The notes under the pieces are model-generated. The model searched no databases. It was not told the DNA's origin and saw only the letters and a list, made by a program, of their open reading frames with translations. The translations under genes and the position numbers were made by a program. A stretch of 64,000 bases of DNA from JAJTHC01 sp044348005. GTDB taxonomy: Bacteria > Cyanobacteriota > Vampirovibrionia > Vampirovibrionales > JAJTHC01. Position 1 is the first letter of the stretch. Every line of letters starts with the position of its first letter. The stretch spans positions 148,092 through 212,091 of the forward strand of contig JBIKTR010000001.1 in the NCBI GenBank assembly GCA_044348005.1, in the 5' to 3' direction. Below are positions 23,907-32,404 of the stretch, one piece after another.

Positions 23907-26669
23907 ATGTTTTTGATCCGTATGCGTATTTTTGTTTTGGGATTCTTGTGTTTATATGCCTTAGGGATAAATCGCCTGTATGCTAATGATACTCTGCCGT
24001 ATACGTTTCATACGCTTGAAAATGGCTTAACAGTGGTCACCTATCAGGTTAAAGGCTCTCGTCAAGCGGTGGTGGATACTTGGTTTGGTGTGGGCAGTGC
24101 GAATGAATCCCCTACCTATAACGGGATGTCGCATTTTTTGGAACATGTGATGTTTAAATCCAGTGACGCGCATGCGTCGTTTGATGTAGAAGTTGAAAAA
24201 TATGGAGGCTACACCAACGCGGCCACCTCTCGTGATTATACCCATTATTACTATGTCGTCCCTGCCACACAGCTCCAGCAAGCCCTGAACTTACACCTTT
24301 CTATGCTGTTTGAACCTGCGTTTCCCGCCCTTGCGGTTAAAGACGAACAACCCGTGGTGCAAGAAGAAATCCGACGATCCCAAAACGCGCCCTTTCGGGC
24401 TTTATTTGACCGCTTGTATAGCACGCTTTATGTGGCTTCCCCTTCAATTGCCCAAACCGTTATAGGCCCTTTGCCTCAAATTGCCAGTTTTGACTCGCCC
24501 AAGGTTCGGGCGTATTACGGCCAGTATTATTCCCCTCAATCGGCGTACTTGCTTGTGGCCAGCCCGTATGAAGATCAGGACGTTTTGGCGTGGGCCAAGG
24601 CTTTTTTTGCGCACAAAACCATTCCTTCAGGCCACCCCATTCCCCCTGTGACAGAGGCCATTGCGTGGGACGCCTTATCGCCTGACTTAGAAACGCTTTA
24701 TGCCCCCACCGTGCCGATGCCGACGATCTTATGGGCTTTTCCTGAACCGCCTCAATCCGCCAGTCTTAAAGAACGACTGGCCTTAGAGCTGTACTTGTAT
24801 TTACTGGCAGGCCATGAAGAAGGGGCGTTGAATCAAGTCTTGTTGCACCAAGCACAGAACCCCGCTTACGCGGTAGGGGCGTCTTGGATGCGGCATCGCT
24901 TTGAAGGGTTTACCTATATTTACGCCATGACGGAAACGGAACATTTGGCCTTGGCGAAACAACGAATCCAACAGGTGTTAAGTGACCCCACTTGGCTTAG
25001 TGCCTCTGCGTTGGCTCAAGCAAAAAAAGCGATTGCCCTAGCTTGGGCGCAAGAACGCAGTGAGCCGGCGTCTTACTTAAATGGCTTGGGGCAAGCCATT
25101 GTTCAACAGACTCAGGAGGAACGTAGGTTTCAAGTGGAAACCTTAAAAGCGTTGACTGTAGAAGATATTAAACTGGCGCGACAAGCCTTATTAACCCGTT
25201 TAAACCGTAAAACCATTAGCCTTTTACTGATGCCAGAAACGGCCAAGCCTCCCTCCTCACGTGTAAGCAAGGCGCTTTCAAGCCATGCTTTAGCTGGACT
25301 TCAGACTCAGTCCCCTGCGCTTCAATCCGCGTCTCTTCTTCAGGCATCGCCAAAGGCCCAAAAAGTTCTCGATCAAGCCATGACCCTTCGCTCGACTTCG
25401 ATTGGGTCGTTTCAAGCGTATGAAAAAATCTTGCCCGCCTCTGAACTCGTGGGGGTGGCGTGGCATTTCCCTTTGAATCAGACGTCTTTAAATGACAAAA
25501 CGGCTTTAGATTTATTAAGTGGCTTGTGGCTGAAAAGTCCCTTAAAAGGCGCTTGCCCTGTCTCCATTCAAGCGTATTTAGACGATTTGGGCGTCAGTGC
25601 ACATTTTCGTTACGGTGAAGATGGCCTAAGCCTTTATTTTGAAACCACGCAAGACAACGTAACCGCCTTGGTGCAGGCACAAACGGTGTTGTTGAAAGAA
25701 GCCTATGGCTTTATTTTCGACGAAATGGCTTTTGAAAATGAACGTCAACAGGCCCTTAAGTCGATTCAACAATTACCCAGCAACCCGCAAGGTTTATTAC
25801 AGGCCCATGCCCAATCCATTTTAGGGCAGGGCTTGGCGGTTGGGATTCAATTAGAGCAAGCCGAAAAGGCCTTACACGCCTTGAACTTTCAACGCGTGCA
25901 AGACGCTTGGCAAGCCCTGTGGACGAAAAGCCCTGTAGCACTGGTGATGGCGGGCCCTGAAGAAGCCGTCAAGGCTTTGAAAACAGGCTTGGCTTTTAGT
26001 GGTGTGCTAAAGGGGCATTCCCCTGTTTTAGAACAGACCATTCGCCCCAACGTCGTGCTTGAACCCATTGCCGCACGAAGCACGCATGTGCTTAAGCCTG
26101 ATCAAGAAACAAGTTGGCTGTTATGGGGGTGGACACTGCCTTCGGTGCAAGACAAAGACATTCCCGCCTTACACTTGTTGCAAACGCATTTGGGCCAAGG
26201 CATGAGCGCCGTGTTGTTTCAAGAAGTGCGCGAAAAAAGAGGCCTTGCTTACGAAGTCACCTCTTCTTTAGACACCTACTTGAACCGAGGCATCATGCGG
26301 TGGTATGCTGGCGTTAAACCTGAAAATGTGGAAAAAACTCAAGCGGTCTTTCAAGCCGTACTCAACGATTTAAACACCACGCCCTTAAGCCCGCAGGCAC
26401 TACAGGCCTTAAAAATTAAACGCCTTGGGCGTTTTGATGTGGCCTTAAATACCCCAGAACAATGGACGAGCTTTGCCGGAAGGCTCTTGAATCAAGGCTT
26501 GCCTTTGGGGTATATTGAATCATATACACAGCGTTTAAATGCGGTGACTCCAAGAGATCTTCAACGTGTGGTGAAGACTTATCTGGGTCATGGCCCGACT
26601 TTACGTCTTAGCTTGGGCAAGGCGCTTGAAACCAACGCCGTTATAAAGGAAACATCCCTGCATGATTGA
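23907..26669 (+). CDS. Secreted M16-family zinc peptidase, fused double form
   Basis: 920 residues from the ATG at 23907, preceded by GGGAGG; the frame opens earlier, at a TTG, but that overlaps the terminator. A signal peptide (hydrophobic to about residue 26, cleavage after LYA) sends it across the membrane. The zinc motif HFLEH is at residues 76-80 and VVQEEI supplies the downstream Glu region, so the N-half is catalytically competent. The C-half (about 450-900) is a second M16 fold (REKRGLAYEVTSSL) lacking HxxEH, the usual inactive partner that is often a separate gene. Substrate unknown. Its 3' end overlaps thrB by 8 bases. Confidence 0.9.
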   Translation: MFLIRMRIFVLGFLCLYALGINRLYANDTLPYTFHTLENGLTVVTYQVKGSRQAVVDTWFGVGSANESPTYNGMSHFLEHVMFKSSDAHASFDVEVEKYGGYTNAATSRDYTHYYYVVPATQLQQALNLHLSMLFEPAFPALAVKDEQPVVQEEIRRSQNAPFRALFDRLYSTLYVASPSIAQTVIGPLPQIASFDSPKVRAYYGQYYSPQSAYLLVASPYEDQDVLAWAKAFFAHKTIPSGHPIPPVTEAIAWDALSPDLETLYAPTVPMPTILWAFPEPPQSASLKERLALELYLYLLAGHEEGALNQVLLHQAQNPAYAVGASWMRHRFEGFTYIYAMTETEHLALAKQRIQQVLSDPTWLSASALAQAKKAIALAWAQERSEPASYLNGLGQAIVQQTQEERRFQVETLKALTVEDIKLARQALLTRLNRKTISLLLMPETAKPPSSRVSKALSSHALAGLQTQSPALQSASLLQASPKAQKVLDQAMTLRSTSIGSFQAYEKILPASELVGVAWHFPLNQTSLNDKTALDLLSGLWLKSPLKGACPVSIQAYLDDLGVSAHFRYGEDGLSLYFETTQDNVTALVQAQTVLLKEAYGFIFDEMAFENERQQALKSIQQLPSNPQGLLQAHAQSILGQGLAVGIQLEQAEKALHALNFQRVQDAWQALWTKSPVALVMAGPEEAVKALKTGLAFSGVLKGHSPVLEQTIRPNVVLEPIAARSTHVLKPDQETSWLLWGWTLPSVQDKDIPALHLLQTHLGQGMSAVLFQEVREKRGLAYEVTSSLDTYLNRGIMRWYAGVKPENVEKTQAVFQAVLNDLNTTPLSPQALQALKIKRLGRFDVALNTPEQWTSFAGRLLNQGLPLGYIESYTQRLNAVTPRDLQRVVKTYLGHGPTLRLSLGKALETNAVIKETSLHD

Positions 26670-27612
26670 AACCTCTCAAGTCCGTGTGCCCGCCACTTCT
26701 GCCAACTTAGGCGTTGGGTTTGATACCTTCGGCTTGGCGTTGAAACGATGGAATACGTTTCATATCAAGCGTTTGCCTGAAGCAAGTGTGCCTTCTTTAT
26801 ACACCCTTGAAGGCTCTTGCTTTAGTTTAGGGCCTAAGCTCGGGTGGGACGCCGTGAGGAGCAACATTTTTTTTCAAGCCTTGGATTTTTATTATGCCCA
26901 TATTAAACGGCCTCTGCCCGCGTATGAAGTTGGCGTAGAGATTCAAATCCCCGTGGCACGAGGCTTGGGTTCTAGTGCCACGGCAGTGGTGGCGGCCTTA
27001 ATGGGTGCCAACGCCTTGGAAGGTTCTCCTCTGGATCACGATTCTCTACTGAAGCTGGCGATTGCCTTTGAAGGCCACCCCGACAATGTGGCCCCCGCCA
27101 TGAAGGGGGGGTGCGTTTTTGGGGATGCGACCCATAGTTATCCGATTCACTGGCCAGCGACTTGGCACCTTGCGGTGTGGATGCCTGAAGATCCCTTATT
27201 GACTGAAGCGGCGCGTCACGTCTTACCCAGCACGTACACCCGCCCTGAAGTGGTGACGGCTTTACGGCAGGCGTCGTTGTTGTTATATGCGCTTGAACAT
27301 CAACGGGCCGATGTGTTACGCCAAGTCATTGAACAAGATGTGATTCATGAGCCATTTCGTAAAACGTTAATTGAAGGCTTTGATGCCTTTCGTGCTTTTG
27401 TGCATGAACACACTGATGCCTTAGGCGTGGTGATTAGTGGCAGTGGTTCGACTTGCTTGGTGATTTATGAAGCGAGCTGTGGCGATCAAGTTCAGCAGGC
27501 CTTACAACGGTGGCAACGTCAATGGGGGGGAGGCGTTGAATCTACCGAACTTGAATTAGAAGGGGCTCAGATTTTGAACGCGACTGGTTGCGAAAAAAGC
27601 TTCCTTGCTTAG
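26662..27612 (+). CDS. thrB: Homoserine kinase
   Basis: 316 residues of the GHMP kinase family. VRVPATSANLGVGFDTFGLA is the family N-terminus; the ATP loop is PVARGLGSSATAVVAALMGAN; FEGHPDNVAPAMKGG and ISGSGSTCLVIYE are motifs 2 and 3. It phosphorylates homoserine for threonine synthesis. It starts inside the peptidase gene (ATGATTGA overlap), so it is translationally coupled. No thrC or hom gene is nearby. Confidence 0.93.
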   Translation: MIETSQVRVPATSANLGVGFDTFGLALKRWNTFHIKRLPEASVPSLYTLEGSCFSLGPKLGWDAVRSNIFFQALDFYYAHIKRPLPAYEVGVEIQIPVARGLGSSATAVVAALMGANALEGSPLDHDSLLKLAIAFEGHPDNVAPAMKGGCVFGDATHSYPIHWPATWHLAVWMPEDPLLTEAARHVLPSTYTRPEVVTALRQASLLLYALEHQRADVLRQVIEQDVIHEPFRKTLIEGFDAFRAFVHEHTDALGVVISGSGSTCLVIYEASCGDQVQQALQRWQRQWGGGVESTELELEGAQILNATGCEKSFLA

Positions 27613-27634
27613 ATCAGTCAAAGACTATATCGAA

Positions 27635-27656
27635 CACTATATATAGTGTTCGATTG
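27635..27656. repeat. Palindrome beside a MITE-like copy
   Basis: A perfect 22-base palindrome with arms CGAACACTATA and TATAGTGTTCG lies three bases before copy C. The arms resemble the element's own ends meeting back to back, so this may be an emptied or collapsed element. Confidence 0.55.
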
Positions 27657-27659
27657 GTA

Positions 27660-27809
27660 TATAGTATTTTAAAGAGTTTCCCATACAATAGGCTAGACGA
27701 GGCGCCTAGATTATTTTGTGAAAGAGTGTAGATAGACCTACATGACTGAACAAAATAAGCGTAGCGAAAAAGTATAGACACGGTAGGGGAAATTATTTAA
27801 AACACTATA
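27660..27809 (+). mobile_element. MITE-like repeat, copy C
   Basis: 150 bp, TATAGTATTTTAAAGAG to TTTAAAACACTATA, closely similar to copy B with scattered substitutions (for example GGCGCCTAG in place of GGAGCCTAG). It lies downstream of thrB. Confidence 0.85.
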
Positions 27810-27940
27810 GCCCAAAAAACGTGGGGTTTAGCCACTGGGCAAAGGCCTTAAAAATAGGGTATACTAAAAAAGGCTGGCTTTTTTCAAGAAGCCTTCACAC
27901 CCTCAAAAAACCATTGAAAATCGAGTAAAAAACGGGTGTA

Positions 27941-28036
27941 GTGTGTGTCAAAAACCGACTTTCGTGGCCAGAAAACCGACTTTCGTGGCCAAAAAACCGA
28001 CTTTTGTGGCCAATAAGCCGACTTTTCGACACACGA
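27941..28036. repeat. 21-bp iteron block with inverted GTGTGTC flanks
   Basis: Four tandem units begin CCGACTTT at 27955, 27976, 27997 and 28018 (period 21, consensus CCGACTTTCGTGGCCAAAAA; the fourth is cut short). The block is enclosed by GTGTGTC at 27943-27949 and GACACAC at about 28028-28034. Multiple short direct repeats of this kind resemble the ends of IS21-family elements, but no transposase is present. The function is unknown; binding sites for a regulator are also possible. Confidence 0.7.
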
Positions 28037-28122
28037 AAGTAGGGCGTTTCTTTACATCGTTATACCCTTTTTCAAAACCGTTTATCGAAATAAGGAGAGT
28101 GGCTCCACGTAGAAAATGAACG

Positions 28123-28151
28123 CTGACAACATCCTGTTTTTAAGGTATACT
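28123..28151 (+). promoter_or_regulatory. Sigma-70 promoter of the nucleotidyltransferase gene
   Basis: CTGACA (28123-28128) and TATACT (28146-28151) are 17 bases apart, 35 bases before the start codon. It is one of the best promoters in the window. Confidence 0.65.
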
Positions 28152-28185
28152 GTAGAAGTTTATTCGTAAAAAAGGACTGTTGATT

Positions 28186-29550
28186 ATGACTGCAACCCAA
28201 GCCCAATGTAATGATGTGAGCCTATTCCATGCCACTGGCGCCCCACAAGAATACCGCCTACTTGAATCCCCGATCAAAAAAAATCAATGGCTCATTCAGC
28301 GTCTTGATTTAGAAACCCCTGTGGCCTGCTTGGAAGGGGTGTTGCCCGAACATATTCACTTTCAAGCCTACGCCAGTCGTGGTGGGGATGTCGGCGTGTT
28401 ACACAGTGGATCTAACCCTTCAAGCCTTGCCTACTTTCTACTGCCAGGGGCCACCGTTCAAGGAAACGGCTTTAAAATAAGCATGTTTGGCGAAACACTC
28501 CCCCCTCAGCAAAGTCAACAAAAGACGCCTCCCCCTGCTTCGCAACAACAATTCACCAAGCAAGCCATGATACTTGGCGCAGGCTTGGGGACTCGAATCT
28601 TGCCTTTGACCGAAGACTATTTGAACCTGGCCAAACCCGCTCTCCCTTGGGTGGGTGATTCCACCGTGATTGGTTCGTTGGTGGAATTATTGGCCAAACA
28701 AGGCATTGAACGTATTTATGTGAATACCTTTTTTCAACGAAAATCCGTGCAAGACGCCTTAAATCAAGCCTGCCACCTGCATGGGGTGGAATGGTTTGAA
28801 ATCCCCGAAGAACGCCCCACAGGCACTGCGGGTGGGGTGCTTCATATTTTAAATCATCTCAATGCGTTTGCAAGCTTTAACCCAAATGAACCGCTACTGG
28901 TTTTACAAGGAGACGCCGTTTCAAATGTGGATTTAGCGGCGTTAGTCAATGTGCATCAAGCCAATCAAGCTTCTGCGACGGTGGGTTGTCAAATCGTGGC
29001 GGATGAAGACGTCCCGAAATTTGGTATTGTGGCCACCTACGCCACAGAAGCGAAAGATCAATCAGGCAAAGTTCGCACGTTTTTAGAAAAGCCCAGTTTA
29101 GCCCAAGCAGGTTCTAGTCGTTTGGCTTCTACAGGCTTTTATGTATTGGCCCCAAGCGTCTTTCCTTATTTGAAGAGCTGGTATCAAGAGCGTTTGAATG
29201 CCCTTCAAGCCGAAGCCAAAGCCAAAAATGAACCCATTCCAACGGAATTAAAGGAATTTGATTTCGCTCAAGATGTGTTTAATATGTGTTTAAAGGCCGA
29301 TTTGCCTCTTTACGCTCAAGAAGTCGAAGGCTTTTGGTGCGATATTGGCAACCCCGCTCAATATGTGGAAACCTTAGCCATGGCCTATCGTGGAGAGTTA
29401 GGGCAAGTCTTGCCTGAACCCTTGGGCGATTACTTTGATGAAGCCGGCGTCTTTTACTGGCAGGGAACAAAAACGTTGGCAGACAAAGACGGCCTTTCCC
29501 TCGCGGGAGGGGTGGTTGTGGCCATGAAACAGGACCCCTCTGCTCTTTAG
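28186..29550 (+). CDS. Sugar-phosphate nucleotidyltransferase with N-terminal extension
   Basis: 454 residues from an ATG with AAAGGA 9 bases upstream. Residues from about 125 form the NTP-transferase domain: MILGAGLGTRILPLT with the Gly-rich nucleotide loop, AKPALPW, GTAGGVLHIL, the LLVLQGDAVSNVDL metal-binding Asp, and WCDIGNPAQY. It should make an NDP-sugar from NTP and a sugar 1-phosphate (mannose-1-phosphate guanylyltransferase/MurU-like); the sugar is unknown. The first 110 residues match nothing I know and may be a regulatory or targeting domain. Confidence 0.8.
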   Translation: MTATQAQCNDVSLFHATGAPQEYRLLESPIKKNQWLIQRLDLETPVACLEGVLPEHIHFQAYASRGGDVGVLHSGSNPSSLAYFLLPGATVQGNGFKISMFGETLPPQQSQQKTPPPASQQQFTKQAMILGAGLGTRILPLTEDYLNLAKPALPWVGDSTVIGSLVELLAKQGIERIYVNTFFQRKSVQDALNQACHLHGVEWFEIPEERPTGTAGGVLHILNHLNAFASFNPNEPLLVLQGDAVSNVDLAALVNVHQANQASATVGCQIVADEDVPKFGIVATYATEAKDQSGKVRTFLEKPSLAQAGSSRLASTGFYVLAPSVFPYLKSWYQERLNALQAEAKAKNEPIPTELKEFDFAQDVFNMCLKADLPLYAQEVEGFWCDIGNPAQYVETLAMAYRGELGQVLPEPLGDYFDEAGVFYWQGTKTLADKDGLSLAGGVVVAMKQDPSAL

Positions 29551-29604
29551 GCATAACCTTTGGCCCACACGCCTAACACTTACCCTACATCACGAGAGGA
29601 ACCC

Positions 29605-30519
29605 ATGCCCCTATTCGCCAAATACCAGCGCCTTTTAAAGCAAAGCCTCTGTATGTGTTCGGATTTCATCTTATGGACGGGCTTAGTTGGTCTATTGGTG
29701 CTAGGCATATTGGCCATGGATTTTAAAAATCTTCCCTTTTTTCCCAAAGAAGCGCAAACCCTCCACCTGTATGTGGAAGATGCGTACGCCTTAATGAAGG
29801 GATCCCCAGTGATTTTAATGGGGGTGCCTGTGGGTTATGTGAAACGAGTGACCTTAAACCCTAAAGATGACTCTGTTTGGGTGGATTATGTGTTGAATGA
29901 CGCTCGTGTCAAAATCCCTGAAGAAGCTGAAGCGCTTATTGTCGCCGCAGGTTTAGGCGGTGCTAAAAGCCTTGAGTTTACGTTGAATGAAAGTCCTGAA
30001 GATGTCTTTGAAGCGGAAGGAAAACCCCAACAAAAACAGCAAGTTTTGCGTCCTTTTCGGCAAAAAAATATGTGGGACGCCCAAATTAAAATGGCCAACT
30101 TCCTCAGACAAGGCGCCGAAAGCTTAGGTAAATCCATTGACGCGATTCCCACCGAACATCGGCAGGCGGAGTTAAGGCACATCGCCCAAAACATTCAAAC
30201 CACCCAAAAAGCCATGCACCAGCTTAATCAACGCTTGCCTCAGATGCAAAACACCCTTTCCGCCCAATTAAATCGCGTGAATCAACTCATGCTTAAAGCA
30301 GATGCCGAGCTTCAGCAAGCGATGCACGACTATACCTTGTTGCAAGATCCTCAAAGCCACCAGCGTCACAAGGTGTGGATGCAAATAAACATGACCCGTG
30401 GCATGTTGGAAGAACAACGCCGTTTATTGCGAGAATTGCATGGCCTGACGATGCAACAAGTCACCCCCCATTTTAAAGGCGTCCCCTTGCCCTTAACACC
30501 AGTCGATGAAGAGATGTAA
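29605..30519 (+). CDS. Orphan MCE/MlaD-domain protein
   Basis: 304 residues. A single transmembrane helix (about 20-37, GLVGLLVLGILAMDF) is followed by an MCE domain (LHLYVEDAYALMKGSPVILM, GVPVGYVKRVTLNPKDDSVW) and a long Gln-rich coiled coil (150-300). MlaD-like proteins hold lipids for transfer between inner and outer membranes. No MlaE permease or MlaF ATPase gene adjoins it. GAGAGGA precedes the ATG by 4 bases. It follows the nucleotidyltransferase gene by 54 bases. Confidence 0.8.
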   Translation: MPLFAKYQRLLKQSLCMCSDFILWTGLVGLLVLGILAMDFKNLPFFPKEAQTLHLYVEDAYALMKGSPVILMGVPVGYVKRVTLNPKDDSVWVDYVLNDARVKIPEEAEALIVAAGLGGAKSLEFTLNESPEDVFEAEGKPQQKQQVLRPFRQKNMWDAQIKMANFLRQGAESLGKSIDAIPTEHRQAELRHIAQNIQTTQKAMHQLNQRLPQMQNTLSAQLNRVNQLMLKADAELQQAMHDYTLLQDPQSHQRHKVWMQINMTRGMLEEQRRLLRELHGLTMQQVTPHFKGVPLPLTPVDEEM

Positions 30520-30522
30520 GAC

Positions 30523-31584
30523 TTACGTTTTTTCAATTAGATTTTGTAATGACTCTAATAAATCAAGGAACGCGCTGATATTTAAATAGTAACTCGCATA
30601 GGCTGTTGGACTTTTTTTAACCTCATCCACACTAATTCTAAGAATATGACCCGTTTTGGTTCTTTGAAATTCTTTTTCTTTTAAGGCAAAATAATCTTGG
30701 AATAAAGAATCCTTGTCCTCAATCTCTTCAGGATAATCTTGTATGGTTTTTTCCACTAAGTTTAAGACTAAAATACGTTGATGTTCCTTCGGTTTTTTTG
30801 ATTTTTGGGTGGAATAATTTTTCATTGCTTCTCTGAGCGCTAACAGTTTATTTGAAAATCCATATCGTGCATCTAAATCAACCAGTTCTTGAAGAAGCGA
30901 GAAATGGACGGAGACTTCAGTAGGGTTTAATGGCCACTTTTCTAAATCGTTCAATAAGTGACTTGTCACAATAAAAAAGCGTTTCCAGTTCTCATCGCCT
31001 TCGCCTGTTTTAAAGCTTTGGTGTTCAATAAAGCCTGCTACTTCTACCGCCGTTGCCCACGCATGTTGGCTTTCTGTGCGTACTTGAAGTTCCACTTTTA
31101 AATGAGGCAAGGTTTCACTTTTGGGATTCGGGACTTCTAGCACATAATGAAACGAACGGTAACCATCGTCTTTAGCCTCTACAAGGTAATCATACGTTTT
31201 TTTGACGACAATCGGGCTACGCTTACCAGGGAATAATTGCACAAAAAGCTGAACGTCTTCAAGGGTGGGCAACATAACCCGAATGCCCCCAATATCGTGC
31301 ATGGTGTCAAGACTCATGTTAGGGAAACGTTTGAGTTTCACGACAATGGCTTCTAAACGCTTGAGGCGTTGTGCGATAAAGAACTCATCTGGCTTACAGC
31401 GTTTAGTTTTAATGAAATGGGTTTTAATGATGTTTCGACAACGCATGTTCACCATGCGAAGAACCGCTTCATGGGCTTGCCTGTAGTCTGAAAGCACGTC
31501 ATAGGCTTCGTTGTATTCAGGTGTATCCATTTTGTCGGCTCGCAAGACCTTGCCTGCATTTTTGATTTTGCTTTTCGTCAACAT
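30523..31584 (-). CDS. Orphan RelA/SpoT-synthetase-domain protein
   Basis: 353 residues. The synthetase fold is read from KLKRFPNMSLDTMHDIGGIR (D-x-x-G-x-R), YDYLVEAKDDGYRSFH and VELQVRTESQHAWAT. There is no HD hydrolase and no TGS/ACT domain, so it is a small alarmone synthetase or a toxic relative (toxSAS/CapRel group). The C-terminal 120 residues are helical and could be an antitoxin-like or regulatory part. The ATG at 31584 has AAGGA 8 bases upstream. GC is visibly lower (about 35-38% in sampled lines) than in neighbours, suggesting transfer. No adjacent antitoxin gene is evident. Confidence 0.75.
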   Translation of the reverse strand: MLTKSKIKNAGKVLRADKMDTPEYNEAYDVLSDYRQAHEAVLRMVNMRCRNIIKTHFIKTKRCKPDEFFIAQRLKRLEAIVVKLKRFPNMSLDTMHDIGGIRVMLPTLEDVQLFVQLFPGKRSPIVVKKTYDYLVEAKDDGYRSFHYVLEVPNPKSETLPHLKVELQVRTESQHAWATAVEVAGFIEHQSFKTGEGDENWKRFFIVTSHLLNDLEKWPLNPTEVSVHFSLLQELVDLDARYGFSNKLLALREAMKNYSTQKSKKPKEHQRILVLNLVEKTIQDYPEEIEDKDSLFQDYFALKEKEFQRTKTGHILRISVDEVKKSPTAYASYYLNISAFLDLLESLQNLIEKT

Positions 31585-31702
31585 CGCAAGATTCCTTTTC
31601 AACACCCCCTATTGTAGCATAGAACGAGCGTAGCGCCCACACGCTTAAGGCCCACCACCAAAGCGCTTACCCACCTCACAAAGCCTTTGCCACAGGGTTC
31701 AA

Positions 31703-32389
31703 TCAGCTTTTTGGATCACGCTGGTGATAGCGTGCTTTGGCTTCTTCAAAGCAAGACGCAATCCCTGCTTCAATCAAGGCGTGGGTATCTTCTACAGAAC
31801 GACCGCTTTGAAAGGGGATCCCTTCACCCACCACCACAGAAGCCCGCTGATGCTTAATGTAAATGCCCATGGGCAACAGCGCGGCTTGGTTTTTTTGGGC
31901 CAGTTGAGCCGCCCCTTCTTTCATCGGCAAAAGCGCTTCTCCATTGCCTCTGGTGCCTTCAGGAAACATGCAAAAGACCCAATTGGGGGTATTCATAATG
32001 TGTTTAATGGATTTTAGCGTGTTTTTTTCAAGCCCTTTTTTTCGATCCACAGCCACCACCGCCGTGGAAGAAAAATAAAATCGCCCAAAGGGGGTTTCAA
32101 ACAGTTCTTTTTTCGCTAAAAAACTGAAATACGTTTTAATCGGAAACACCCCCACCACAATAGGAATATCAAAGCTATGCGAATGGTTTGAAACCACTAA
32201 GGTTCGTGGGGCAAAGGCAAAGTCTTTCACCGCAGTGCGAAAGTGGATTTGGGTGCGGTGCAGAATTCGGACGCGAAACACGTTAATCAATACCGAAAAA
32301 CGGTTCCAAAATAACGTATAGGGACTGCTTAATTGCTCAGGAGTCACCAAATTGGTGGGGTTGGGATGAAAAGGGTTATAAATGTACAT
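31703..32389 (-). CDS. plsC: 1-acyl-sn-glycerol-3-phosphate acyltransferase
   Basis: 228 residues. The catalytic motif is NHSHSFD (HxxxxD), with FPEGTRGN and the AALLPMGIYI loop. It acylates lysophosphatidate in the inner membrane to make phosphatidate. It follows aroA by 15 bases and so is probably transcribed from the same promoter. Confidence 0.88.
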   Translation of the reverse strand: MYIYNPFHPNPTNLVTPEQLSSPYTLFWNRFSVLINVFRVRILHRTQIHFRTAVKDFAFAPRTLVVSNHSHSFDIPIVVGVFPIKTYFSFLAKKELFETPFGRFYFSSTAVVAVDRKKGLEKNTLKSIKHIMNTPNWVFCMFPEGTRGNGEALLPMKEGAAQLAQKNQAALLPMGIYIKHQRASVVVGEGIPFQSGRSVEDTHALIEAGIASCFEEAKARYHQRDPKS

Positions 32390-32404
32390 GAGATGCTTGC
32401 TCCA

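Noticed and set aside
27941..28036. CRISPR array reading of the 21-bp tandem units
   Set aside because: The units are directly adjacent with no spacers, and no cas genes are near.
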